Assembly: GCF_900113655.1 (NCBI RefSeq)
Contig: NZ_FOQF01000018.1
Coordinates: 1 to 64,000 of the forward strand
DNA from: Pseudobutyrivibrio sp. OR37
GTDB taxonomy: Bacteria; Bacillota; Clostridia; Lachnospirales; Lachnospiraceae
Direction: 5' to 3'
DNA length: 64,000 nucleotides
Position 1 is the first letter of the stretch, and every line of letters starts with the position of its first letter. Under the pieces are notes generated by a model. That model was not told the origin of the DNA. It searched no databases and saw nothing but the letters and a program-made list of their open reading frames with translations. Positions 7,334-15,823 of this stretch are shown here, piece after piece. A program made the position numbers and the translations under genes.

Positions 7334-9100
7334 ATGCAAAATAGTACAAAAAAAATTGTAGGAATCACTGTATGTATTTTACTAGCTGTATTTTGCGCCT
7401 TTGCGCCACTTCTTAAGAAGGGAGCATCAGGCAAGTCTTATGTTGGAAATGCACAGGGCTTTGGAGGAAACATAGAAGTAACTGTATTTGTTGATGGAAA
7501 TACTATTACAGATATTACTTACAATGCTCCTGACGAGACACCTTCAGTAGGTGGAGTTGCAATGGAAAACTTAAAGGCTCAGATTATTGCTGAACAGAAC
7601 AGCAATATCGATGGTGTTTCAGGAGCTACTTACAGCTCTAATGGATTTTTACAGGCTGTAAACATGGCTCTTGATGAAGCCGGCATAGTTGCAGATGGTT
7701 CTAATGGTTCTAAGGCAGTTGCTGAAGACTATGAAGGAACTACTGATATCGTTATCGTCGGCGGTGGTGGTGCTGGTATGACAGCTGCCATCAAAGCTGC
7801 TGAGGCAGGCAAGAAGGTTGTTCTTATCGAAAAGAACACAATTCTTGGTGGCAACACAGCACGTGCAAGTTCTGGTATGAACGCTGCTGAAACTCATTAC
7901 GAGGAAGAGCAGGGTGTTGAAGATTCAGTTCAGTCTTTCATTGATGATACAATGAAGAGTGGAAAGAATATTAACGATCCAGAGCTTGTTAAGGTTTTAG
8001 CTGAAAACACATCTGAAGCTATTGATTGGCTTGATTCAGAAGACATCAAATTAGATGGACCTCTTGCAACTATGGGTGGTTTAAGTGCAAATCGTACTCA
8101 CAGACCTGTAGATGCAGATGGAAACATTATTCCTGTAGGTTCTTTCCTTGTAGATAAACTTTCTGCAAGAATGGAAGAGCTTGGCGTTGAAGTTCACACT
8201 GGTACTGCTGTAAACGAAATTATCATGGAAGATGGTAAGGCAACTGGTGTTAAGGCTACAGGAAGCTCAGGAAATAACGTAGTAGTTCATGCTGGAGCTG
8301 TTATTGTTGCTACAGGTGGATTTGGTGGAAATATGGATAGAGTGGAAGAACTTCGTCCTGATTTAAAGGGATATATTTCTACAAACGTTACTACTGCAAG
8401 CGGTGACGCATTAGATTTCTTGGCAGATGTTAATGCTGACTTCATAGATCTTGATCAAATTCAGCTTCATCCTACAGTTGTTCCAACTGATGGTACATTG
8501 GTTGGTGAGGCACTTCGTGGTGACGGTGCTATTCTTGTAAACAAAGAAGGCCACAGATTCTTTAACGAGACAGGAACTCGTGATGAAGTATCTGCAGCTG
8601 AAGTTGAGCAGCCTACTGGTAATGTATGGCTTATCGTTAACCAGGATATGTATGAAGGATCTGCTGTTATTTCTAAGCTTGAAAAGGGTGGTTACCTTGT
8701 AAATGGTGATACACTTGATGATCTTGCAAAGGCAATGGATTTCAATGCTGATGCAACTGCAGCTTTAAAGGAAACAGTTGAGACCTGGTCTGGCTATGTA
8801 GCAAAAGGTGTTGATGAGGATTTTGGTCGTGAAATAGGTGCAGTTAAGACTGACCTTTCATCTGGTCCTTACTACGCAGTAAATGTAGGCCCTGGTATCC
8901 ACCATTGTATGGGTGGTGTTAAGATTAACACAGACGCTCAGGTTATAGACAAAGATGGCAATCCAATCGAAGGTCTATATGCTTGTGGCGAAGTTACTGG
9001 TGGTATCCACGGCGCTAACCGTTTAGGTGGTAACGCTGTTGCTGATATCGTGGTCTTTGGTAATATTGCCGCAGAAAATGCTATCGATTACGTTAAATAA
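7334..9100 (+). CDS. Membrane-anchored FMN/FAD flavoprotein reductase, fumarate reductase-like
   Basis: A 588-residue protein with an N-terminal signal or anchor helix (about 8-26). An FMN_bind domain follows (about 34-115), whose SGAT motif puts Thr99 at the covalent FMN position. The FAD_binding_2 domain (about 130-585) has the dinucleotide motif VIVGGGGAG at about 139. Residues typical of the soluble fumarate reductase active site are present: QLHPT (about 378), the Arg of GTRDEVSAA (about 415), HHCMGG (about 523) and GANRLGG (about 560). Urocanate reductases change two of these positions. It starts 10 nt after rnfB with AAGGAGG, so it is the last gene of the rnf operon. Electron supply from RnfG/RnfD is inferred. 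Fumarate is the best guess for substrate; acrylate-type acceptors are possible. Confidence 0.8.
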   Translation: MQNSTKKIVGITVCILLAVFCAFAPLLKKGASGKSYVGNAQGFGGNIEVTVFVDGNTITDITYNAPDETPSVGGVAMENLKAQIIAEQNSNIDGVSGATYSSNGFLQAVNMALDEAGIVADGSNGSKAVAEDYEGTTDIVIVGGGGAGMTAAIKAAEAGKKVVLIEKNTILGGNTARASSGMNAAETHYEEEQGVEDSVQSFIDDTMKSGKNINDPELVKVLAENTSEAIDWLDSEDIKLDGPLATMGGLSANRTHRPVDADGNIIPVGSFLVDKLSARMEELGVEVHTGTAVNEIIMEDGKATGVKATGSSGNNVVVHAGAVIVATGGFGGNMDRVEELRPDLKGYISTNVTTASGDALDFLADVNADFIDLDQIQLHPTVVPTDGTLVGEALRGDGAILVNKEGHRFFNETGTRDEVSAAEVEQPTGNVWLIVNQDMYEGSAVISKLEKGGYLVNGDTLDDLAKAMDFNADATAALKETVETWSGYVAKGVDEDFGREIGAVKTDLSSGPYYAVNVGPGIHHCMGGVKINTDAQVIDKDGNPIEGLYACGEVTGGIHGANRLGGNAVADIVVFGNIAAENAIDYVK

Positions 9101-9126
9101 TTAAAAAATTCATCGTAGATGATATG

Positions 9127-9165
9127 TACCCTCTTTACTGGTGAACCAGTAAGGAGGGTATTTTT
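9127..9165 (+). terminator. Intrinsic terminator of the rnf operon
   Basis: A 15-bp stem (9127-9141 with 9146-9160, one G-U pair), tetraloop TGAA, and a T run at 9161-9165. Confidence 0.92.
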
Positions 9166-9210
9166 ATGTAAAATCAAGTTGACAATAGTAACAGTAATTT
9201 TACTTAAGCC

Positions 9211-9240
9211 TTGCACCATTTGGTGTGTTAGTGGTATCAT
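9211..9240 (+). promoter_or_regulatory. Promoter of the proB operon
   Basis: TTGCAC (9211-9216), an 18-bp spacer and TATCAT (9235-9240), 29 nt before the proB start. A TTGACA at 9179-9184 is a second possible -35, but no good -10 lies at the right distance from it. Confidence 0.6.
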
Positions 9241-9268
9241 ATATCGGATAATATACGGGAGAGAAGCT

Positions 9269-10102
9269 ATGTACGGACGAGATTTTACGGAAAAAAAGCG
9301 AGTTATTGTAAAGGTTGGTTCTTCCACCATTACACATGAAGCCACAGGTAATATTGACTATACCAAGCTTGAGCGTTTGGTCCGTCAGCTGTGCGATTTA
9401 AGAGCACAGGGTAAGGATGTTTGCCTTGTTTCTTCAGGTGCGATTGCTGTAGGACGATATGCCATCGGCCTTAAGGAACGCCCTAAGGATTTGGCTACAA
9501 AGCAGGCTTGTGCATCTATTGGACAGGCTTATTTGATGTCAGTATATCAAAAGCTTTTTTCTGAATATAATCAGCGAGCAGGTCAGATTCTAATGACTAA
9601 AAAGACTATGACTGATCCCGAGTCCAGAGAAAATGCCCGTAATACCTTTGAGCAGCTTTTTGCTCTTGGTGTTATTCCTGTTGTTAATGAGAACGATACA
9701 GTTGCTACACATGAAATTCAGTTTGGCGATAACGATTCTTTGTCAGCTATAGTTGCTGCATTGGTAAAGGCTGATGCTCTTATCTTGTTATCAGATATAG
9801 ATGGCCTTTACACAGATAACCCAAACACCAATCCTGAGGCCCAGTTTGTTCCTGTTGTTGAGGATATTGATGCTGTGGTAGATATGGCAAGCGAGGATAG
9901 CACTTCAAATGTTGGTACAGGCGGCATGACTGCAAAGCTTCGCGCAGCTCAGATTGCTACATATTCTGGAGCTGATATGGTTATTACTAATGGAAAACAT
10001 ATAGGAAATATTCACCGTATTTTCGAAAATAAGGATAAGGGCACACTATTTGTTTCAAACAAAAGGGATGATGTTCATGTATTAGATTTGTTAGAGGATT
10101 AA
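9269..10102 (+). CDS. proB: Glutamate 5-kinase, PUA-less form
   Basis: Phosphorylates L-glutamate to gamma-glutamyl phosphate, the first step of proline synthesis. It has 277 residues: VIVKVGSST (about 12-20), LVSSGAIAVG (about 52-61), NENDTVA (about 149-155) and GTGGMTAKL (about 217-225) mark an amino-acid kinase fold. The C-terminal PUA domain of the ~370-residue enterobacterial enzyme is absent. ATG 9269 with GGGAGAG upstream is chosen; a 50-codon extension would cross the promoter. Two unrelated genes separate it from proA. Confidence 0.93.
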   Translation: MYGRDFTEKKRVIVKVGSSTITHEATGNIDYTKLERLVRQLCDLRAQGKDVCLVSSGAIAVGRYAIGLKERPKDLATKQACASIGQAYLMSVYQKLFSEYNQRAGQILMTKKTMTDPESRENARNTFEQLFALGVIPVVNENDTVATHEIQFGDNDSLSAIVAALVKADALILLSDIDGLYTDNPNTNPEAQFVPVVEDIDAVVDMASEDSTSNVGTGGMTAKLRAAQIATYSGADMVITNGKHIGNIHRIFENKDKGTLFVSNKRDDVHVLDLLED

Positions 10103-10104
10103 TT

Positions 10105-10326
10105 ATGATTACAGAGAAAGATATTGCAAGAATTAACGAGTTATACCACAAAAGTAAGGCAGAAGGCCTTTCAGATGCTGAAAAGGAAGAGCAGGCTGCT
10201 CTTAGAAAAGCATATATTGCTGCCATTAGAGGTAACATTAGAGCGCAGCTTAACAATATTGACCTAGTTGATGAAAAAGGTAATGTAGAAAATCTTGGCG
10301 AAAAATATGGAAAGGTATCAAAGTAG
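10105..10326 (+). CDS. DUF896 (YnzC-like) small protein
   Basis: A 73-residue protein matching the DUF896/UPF0291 family by its helical N-terminus (EKDIARINELYHK), the AALRKAYIAAIRGN segment and the short charged C-terminus. B. subtilis YnzC is the reference member; its biochemical role is unclear. It starts 2 nt after proB and its end overlaps the 5-FCL gene by 20 nt in another frame. Confidence 0.8.
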   Translation: MITEKDIARINELYHKSKAEGLSDAEKEEQAALRKAYIAAIRGNIRAQLNNIDLVDEKGNVENLGEKYGKVSK

Positions 10327-10903
10327 TAAAGAACTTAGATTAACATATAAACAGCTTAGAGATGAAGCTCCAATAGATTTACGAAATTGTAAATCAAAGG
10401 CTATCGTATCAAATGTTTTGGCTCTTTTAGAATCTGATTTTAAAGGAGCTAATATTTTTTTATGTTATTATCCCTTTGGTTCAGAAATAAATCTGCTTCC
10501 TCTTTATGAGAAGCTATTAGCTGAGGGAAGGTTACTATATTTTCCTGTTTCTGATGCAAAAAATCACAGGCTATATTTTTATAAAATATCCGATTTGAAA
10601 AAGGATTTTCATGTAGGCGCCTATAATATTATGGAGCCTAATGATACCTTAAAGGTTTTTGAATACGATATAAATCAAAATATCATTTGTATCACCCCAG
10701 GATTAATTTTTGATAGAGCTTTTAATAGAATAGGCTACGGTGCTGGCTTTTACGATAGATTTTTATCTGATAAGCCAAATATTATAAAACTTGCACCATG
10801 TTTTGAAAGTCAGCTTTTGGCTTCCATCCCATCTCAGGCCCATGATATTAAAATGGATATAATTATTACTGAAAATGAAGTTTTGAAAGGAGATAAGCTA
10901 TGA
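10307..10903 (+). CDS. fau: 5-formyltetrahydrofolate cyclo-ligase
   Basis: ATP-dependent conversion of 5-formyl-THF to 5,10-methenyl-THF. It has 198 residues. The C-terminal signature [11 protein letters not shown] at about 145-155 is the ATP/folate motif, and an N-terminal basic helix ([11 protein letters not shown]) is usual. ATG 10307 is chosen; a TTG at 10295 is possible. Neither has a clear ribosome site, so coupling to DUF896 translation is likely. It overlaps proA by 4 nt (ATGA). Confidence 0.88.
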   Translation: MERYQSSKELRLTYKQLRDEAPIDLRNCKSKAIVSNVLALLESDFKGANIFLCYYPFGSEINLLPLYEKLLAEGRLLYFPVSDAKNHRLYFYKISDLKKDFHVGAYNIMEPNDTLKVFEYDINQNIICITPGLIFDRAFNRIGYGAGFYDRFLSDKPNIIKLAPCFESQLLASIPSQAHDIKMDIIITENEVLKGDKL

Positions 10904-12144
10904 CACTAATCGAACTTGCTACAAAGGCTAAAGACGCAAAATACAAGGTTGCTTTACTTCCCACAGATATTAAAAACAAAGCCATACTTGCTGTTGCCGA
11001 TGCCCTGGTTTCAAATAGTAGCACCATTATTTCTGCTAATTCTATTGATATGGAAAATGGCACTAAAAAGGGCTTATCTCAAGGCTTACTTGATAGATTA
11101 AAGCTAGATGAAGACCGTATCAAAGGTATGGCGGAAGGACTTCGTCAGGTAGTTGAATTAGATGACCCAATCGGTAAAATCACTGAAAATTGGGAACGCC
11201 CTAACGGCCTTAAGATTTCCAAAAGATTAGTTCCAATAGGTGTTGTAGGTGTTATCTACGAAGCCAGACCAAATGTTACAGCTGATGTTTTTGGCCTTTG
11301 CTTTAAAACAGGTAATTCTGTTATTTTAAAGGGTGGTAGCGATGCTTTAGAATCAAATAAGGCCATCGTTAAAGTTATAAAAGATGCTCTTATAAAGGAA
11401 AATGTTCCTGTAGATGCAATTACTCTTATAGAAGATACTACCAGAGAATCTACTAATCAGCTTATGCGAATGAATGATTATGTAGATGTGCTGATTCCTC
11501 GTGGCGGCGCTGGTCTTATTAAATCAGTTGTAGAGAATGCATCAGTTCCAGTAATTGAAACAGGCTCCGGCAATTGTCACATCTATGTAGATCATGTTGC
11601 TGATATTGATATGGCAATAAATATTATCGTAAATGCGAAGACGCAGCGTATTGGTGTTTGTAATGCTTGCGAGTCTTTAGTTATTCATGAAGATATTGCC
11701 TCAGAGCTTCTTCCAAAGCTTACATTGGCATTAAAGGAACACGGTGTTCAGATTTTTGCTGATGAAAAAGCAAAGTCTCTTATGGAAGGCGCAGCGCCTG
11801 CAACAGAACAGGATTTTGCTACTGAATATTTAGATTACATTATTTCAGTAAAAACAGTTTCATCTGTAGAAGAAGCAATTGAACATATCAACAAATACAA
11901 TACAGGCCATTCAGAGTCAATCATCACAAAGGATGATGTTAATGCAAACAAGTTTTTAGATGGTATTGATGCTGCTTGCGTATATGTTAATGCATCTACT
12001 AGATTTACAGATGGCTTTGAGTTTGGCTTTGGTGCTGAAATAGGTATTAGCACTCAAAAGCTACATGCTAGAGGCCCTATGGGACTTCTTGCTCTTACAA
12101 GCTACAAATACACAATCCATGGAAATGGACAGGTTAGAAAATAA
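10900..12144 (+). CDS. proA: Gamma-glutamyl phosphate reductase
   Basis: NADPH-dependent reduction of gamma-glutamyl phosphate to glutamate semialdehyde, the second step of proline synthesis. At 414 residues it is full length. The aldehyde-dehydrogenase-fold catalytic Cys lies in [10 protein letters not shown] (about 251-260), and [10 protein letters not shown] (about 120) and [18 protein letters not shown] (about 376-393) are conserved. AAGGAGAT precedes the ATG. Confidence 0.96.
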   Translation: MTLIELATKAKDAKYKVALLPTDIKNKAILAVADALVSNSSTIISANSIDMENGTKKGLSQGLLDRLKLDEDRIKGMAEGLRQVVELDDPIGKITENWERPNGLKISKRLVPIGVVGVIYEARPNVTADVFGLCFKTGNSVILKGGSDALESNKAIVKVIKDALIKENVPVDAITLIEDTTRESTNQLMRMNDYVDVLIPRGGAGLIKSVVENASVPVIETGSGNCHIYVDHVADIDMAINIIVNAKTQRIGVCNACESLVIHEDIASELLPKLTLALKEHGVQIFADEKAKSLMEGAAPATEQDFATEYLDYIISVKTVSSVEEAIEHINKYNTGHSESIITKDDVNANKFLDGIDAACVYVNASTRFTDGFEFGFGAEIGISTQKLHARGPMGLLALTSYKYTIHGNGQVRK

Positions 12145-12163
12145 AAGATAGATAGGAATTAAA

Positions 12164-13597
12164 ATGAGTATTACAGATTTATTAAACAATGCTCCAACTC
12201 AGGAGCCAGAGCGTCAGTATTATTTTATAGCTGAGGCAAAGAAGATTATCGAAAAGAAGGAGCAGGAGCTTGGTAGAAAGCTTACTTGCTGCGTAACAAC
12301 CTTTGGTTGCCAGATGAACGCCAGAGATTCTGAAAAGCTTCTTGGTGTTTTAAAGGAAATCGGATATGTAGAAACTGAAAGCGAGAACGCAGATTTTGTA
12401 ATCTACAACACCTGTACTGTTAGAGAAAATGCCAACAACAAGGTTTATGGTCATCTTGGTATTCTTCATGGCTACAAGAAAAAGAACAAGGATATGATGA
12501 TTGGTCTTTGTGGTTGCATGATGCAGGAACCTTCTGTTATCGAGCATCTTCAAAGCAATTATAAGTTTGTAGATTTGATTTTCGGTACTCATAATCTATA
12601 TAAGTTTGCTGAATTATTTACAACAGCACTTCTTAACAAGAAGGGCATGATTATCGATATTTGGAAGGATACAGACAAAATCGTTGAAAATCTTCCAATT
12701 TCACGTAAGTACCCATTCAAGTCTGGTGTAAATATCAGTTTTGGCTGCAACAACTTCTGTACATATTGCATCGTTCCTTATGTACGTGGTCGTGAGCGTT
12801 CTAGAAAGCCAGAGGATATTGTAAACGAAATCAAGGCTTTGGTAGCAGATGGTGTAGTTGAAATCATGCTACTTGGTCAGAATGTTAACTCTTACGGCGT
12901 AGGACTTGAAGAAAAGGTTACCTTTGCAGATTTACTTCGCATGGTAAACGATATTGAGGGACTTAAGCGAATCCGCTTTATGACACCTCATCCAAAGGAT
13001 TTATCAGATGATTTAATCGAGGCTATGGCTACACTTCCAAAGGTTTGCCATCACATGCATCTACCACTTCAGTCTGGTAGCACAGAAATCCTTAAGAAGA
13101 TGAACCGTCGTTATACTAAGGAGCACTACCTCGGTCTTGTAGAAAAGCTTAGAGCGCGCATCCCAGATGTTGCAATCACAACAGATATTATCGTAGGTTT
13201 CCCTGGTGAAACAGAAGAGGATTTCCTTGAGACAATGGATGTTGTAGATAAGGTTCATTACGATAGTGCATTTACATTTATCTATTCTAAGCGTACAGGT
13301 ACACCAGCTGCTACAATGGATAATCAGGTACCAGAGGATGTGGTTAAGGATAGATTTGACCGTCTTCTTGCTCTTGTTCAAAAGCATGGCCATGAAAAGG
13401 TTCAGTCACTAGAAGGTACTATCCAGGAAGTACTTGTAGAAGAGGTAAATGAGCAGGATTCTTCACTTGTTTCTGGTAAGCTTGCCAACAATGTTACAGT
13501 ACATTTCCCAGGTGATGAATCTATGATTGGCAAATTAGTTAATGTTAGGTTAAACTGTTGTAAAGGATTCTATTTTATTGGAGAAGTTTGCCAGTAA
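12164..13597 (+). CDS. miaB: tRNA-2-methylthio-N6-dimethylallyladenosine synthase
   Basis: Radical SAM methylthiotransferase acting on A37 of tRNAs reading UNN codons. It has 477 residues. The N-terminal UPF0004 domain holds CCVTTFGCQMNARDSE (about 42-58) and further cluster cysteines. The radical SAM CxxxCxxC lies in GCNNFCTYCIVPYVRGRE at about 194-211, and a TRAM domain occupies the last ~65 residues. GATAGGA is the ribosome site; it follows proA by 19 nt. Confidence 0.95.
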   Translation: MSITDLLNNAPTQEPERQYYFIAEAKKIIEKKEQELGRKLTCCVTTFGCQMNARDSEKLLGVLKEIGYVETESENADFVIYNTCTVRENANNKVYGHLGILHGYKKKNKDMMIGLCGCMMQEPSVIEHLQSNYKFVDLIFGTHNLYKFAELFTTALLNKKGMIIDIWKDTDKIVENLPISRKYPFKSGVNISFGCNNFCTYCIVPYVRGRERSRKPEDIVNEIKALVADGVVEIMLLGQNVNSYGVGLEEKVTFADLLRMVNDIEGLKRIRFMTPHPKDLSDDLIEAMATLPKVCHHMHLPLQSGSTEILKKMNRRYTKEHYLGLVEKLRARIPDVAITTDIIVGFPGETEEDFLETMDVVDKVHYDSAFTFIYSKRTGTPAATMDNQVPEDVVKDRFDRLLALVQKHGHEKVQSLEGTIQEVLVEEVNEQDSSLVSGKLANNVTVHFPGDESMIGKLVNVRLNCCKGFYFIGEVCQ

Positions 13598-13630
13598 AAT
13601 CATCTAATACATTTAATCGGGAGAATAACT

Positions 13631-14248
13631 ATGTTTAGCTACATTAGAGGAACACTTGCTGACATTGATGATAATGTTGTTACTGTTGAGAACAATGGAA
13701 TAGGCTATGGTATTAGCACATCCATGAACACAATCAGGCAGCTGCCTGCCATTGGTTCAGAGGTAAAGCTTAATACCAAGCTCATTCCAAAGGAAGATTC
13801 TCTTACTTTATATGGATTTTTTGAAAAGGAGGAGCTTAAGATGTTTGAGCTTCTTCTTTGTGTTAGTGGAATTGGTCCAAAGGGAGCACTTGCAATCCTT
13901 GGCAATATGACTGTTTCCGATATTCAGTTTGCAGTTGCTGGAGGCGATGCAAAGGCCTTTGCTGCTGCACCAGGCGTTGGTAAAAAGACAGCTGAAAGAA
14001 TAATCATTGACCTAAAGGACAAGGTAGATATAATAGGTGCCTTCGAAGCTAAAATCACATCAGATTTATCGGGCTCTAAAAAGGCTGCTCCTTCCACATC
14101 TGTTAAGGAAGAGGTTCTTGAAGCGCTTGTTGCTTTAGGATATTCACCAAGCAATGCTGCACGAGCCCTTGATAAGATGACTATCACAGAATCCACTACC
14201 ACAGAACAGCTGCTAAGCGATACATTAAAGCAGATGTCATTCTTATAA
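13631..14248 (+). CDS. ruvA: Holliday junction branch migration subunit RuvA
   Basis: Tetramer that binds four-way junctions and loads RuvB. It has 205 residues: an OB-fold N-terminal domain, two helix-hairpin-helix motifs (VSGIGPKGALAIL at about 78-90; APGVGKKTAERIIIDL at about 113-128), and a C-terminal RuvB-contact domain. Sixteen nt separate it from ruvB. No ruvC is present; RecU, encoded at 35886, is the likely resolvase. Confidence 0.96.
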   Translation: MFSYIRGTLADIDDNVVTVENNGIGYGISTSMNTIRQLPAIGSEVKLNTKLIPKEDSLTLYGFFEKEELKMFELLLCVSGIGPKGALAILGNMTVSDIQFAVAGGDAKAFAAAPGVGKKTAERIIIDLKDKVDIIGAFEAKITSDLSGSKKAAPSTSVKEEVLEALVALGYSPSNAARALDKMTITESTTTEQLLSDTLKQMSFL

Positions 14249-14263
14249 AAATCGGGGGATATA

Positions 14264-15277
14264 ATGCTTACTAACAAACAGATTACATCTACAATAGCAA
14301 GTCATGAAGATCTTGTTAACGACAATGCTCTTAGACCAAAATCCTTTGACGGCTACATCGGACAAAGCAAGGTCAAGGAGAATATGAAAATATATATAGA
14401 GGCTGCTAAAAATCGTGGCGATGCATTGGATCACGTGCTTTTATACGGCCCTCCAGGTCTAGGTAAGACCACACTTGCTGGAATCGTAGCAAGCGAAATG
14501 GGCTCAAATATAAAGGTTACTTCAGGCCCGGCCATTACAATTCCAGGAGAAATCGTGGCTGTTCTTATGACACTTAAGGATGGTGACATTTTATTTATTG
14601 ATGAGATTCATCGCCTTTCAAAGCCTGTTGAAGAAACCTTGTATTCAGCAATGGAGGATTTTGCTGTAGATATTGTTATGGGAAAGGATACAACAGCCCG
14701 TTCCATCCACACAAAGCTTCCTAGGTTCACCCTTATAGGTGCAACCACTCGTCCAGGTCTTCTTTCAGCACCACTTCGAGACAGATTTGGAATTATAGGC
14801 CATATGGATTATTACACTCCAGAGGAGCTTTCTACAATTGTTACTGCATCAGCAGGTAAATTAAACGCCCCTATTGATTATGAGGGCGCTTATCAGATTG
14901 CTCTTAGGTCACGAGGAACTCCACGTCTTGCAAACAGATATTTAAAGCGTGTTCGTGATTATGCAGAAGTAAGATATGATGGAAGAATTTCCAAGGAGGT
15001 TGCCGCTGCAACACTGGATTCTTTAGAGGTAGATACTTTAGGCCTTGATAACAATGATAGAAACATTCTGCTTGCAATTATAGAGCGTTTTGGAGGCGGC
15101 CCTGTAGGCCTTGATAATCTTGCTGCCACTGTAGGTGAGGACTCAGGTACAATCGAGGATGTGTACGAACCATACCTGCTTCAGCATGGACTTATAATCA
15201 GAACACCAAAGGGAAGAGTGGCTACCAAGGAAGCCTATGAACATTTTGGTATGCCAGTTCCAGAAAATATCATTTAA
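14264..15277 (+). CDS. ruvB: Holliday junction branch migration ATPase RuvB
   Basis: Hexameric AAA+ motor that drives branch migration with RuvA. It has 337 residues: Walker A in [11 protein letters not shown] (about 65-75), Walker B in LFIDEIHRL (about 109-117), sensor 1 in LIGATTRPG (about 157-165), and a C-terminal winged helix. The start follows CGGGGGAT. Confidence 0.97.
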   Translation: MLTNKQITSTIASHEDLVNDNALRPKSFDGYIGQSKVKENMKIYIEAAKNRGDALDHVLLYGPPGLGKTTLAGIVASEMGSNIKVTSGPAITIPGEIVAVLMTLKDGDILFIDEIHRLSKPVEETLYSAMEDFAVDIVMGKDTTARSIHTKLPRFTLIGATTRPGLLSAPLRDRFGIIGHMDYYTPEELSTIVTASAGKLNAPIDYEGAYQIALRSRGTPRLANRYLKRVRDYAEVRYDGRISKEVAAATLDSLEVDTLGLDNNDRNILLAIIERFGGGPVGLDNLAATVGEDSGTIEDVYEPYLLQHGLIIRTPKGRVATKEAYEHFGMPVPENII

Positions 15278-15291
15278 ACTAAGAAGAAATC

Positions 15292-15320
15292 TTGTTTTTA
15301 TGCTTGAAGAAAGTTATAAT
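15292..15320 (+). promoter_or_regulatory. Promoter of zapA
   Basis: TTGTTT (15292-15297), a 17-bp spacer and TATAAT (15315-15320), 32 nt upstream of the zapA start. Confidence 0.7.
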
Positions 15321-15351
15321 TATATTTGAATTTCTGACGGGAGGATAGTAT

Positions 15352-15777
15352 ATGGTTTCCGAAAAGAGCGCAAAGGTGCTTATAGGCGGAAAAGTTTATA
15401 CATTAAGCGGTTACGAGGAGGAGGAGTATCTCCAAAAGGTAGCCAATTACATCAATTCTAAACTAGAAGAGTTTAATGCAATTGATGATTATAAGCGTAT
15501 TTCAGCAGATTTAAAGGCTACATTGCTTGAACTTAATATAGCTGATGACTATTTCAAAGCAAAAGCGAAGGTTGAATCACTTGAGTCAGATTTAGATATT
15601 CGTGATAAAGAGATTTATAATCTTAAGCATGATTTGATTTCAGCACAGCTTAAAACTCAAACCTTAGAAGAGACTATCGAAAAGCTTGAACGGGAAAACA
15701 AGGAGCTCCTACTTAACAAGACAAAGCTTGAGGCTTCCCTGGAGGATGCTCTTTTAGGTTCAATATCAGATAACTAA
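15352..15777 (+). CDS. zapA: Cell division protein ZapA
   Basis: Small FtsZ-associated protein that bundles protofilaments at the Z ring. It has 141 residues: a globular N-domain with KVLIGGKVYTLSG (about 8-20) and the following helix, then a long coiled coil (about 60-135) rich in Glu, Lys and Leu. It has its own promoter and is followed by a terminator, with GGGAGG as ribosome site. Confidence 0.88.
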   Translation: MVSEKSAKVLIGGKVYTLSGYEEEEYLQKVANYINSKLEEFNAIDDYKRISADLKATLLELNIADDYFKAKAKVESLESDLDIRDKEIYNLKHDLISAQLKTQTLEETIEKLERENKELLLNKTKLEASLEDALLGSISDN

Positions 15778-15781
15778 TTAC

Positions 15782-15809
15782 GGGGTCCCTAAAGGGGCCT
15801 CTATTTTTT
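15782..15809 (+). terminator. Intrinsic terminator after zapA
   Basis: An 8-bp GC-rich stem (15782-15789 with 15794-15801, two G-U pairs), loop TAAA and a T-rich tail to 15809. Only 14 nt separate it from the next start codon, and no separate promoter is evident for the downstream operon, so partial read-through is likely. Confidence 0.75.
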
Positions 15810-15823
15810 GTAAGAGAGGTTTT

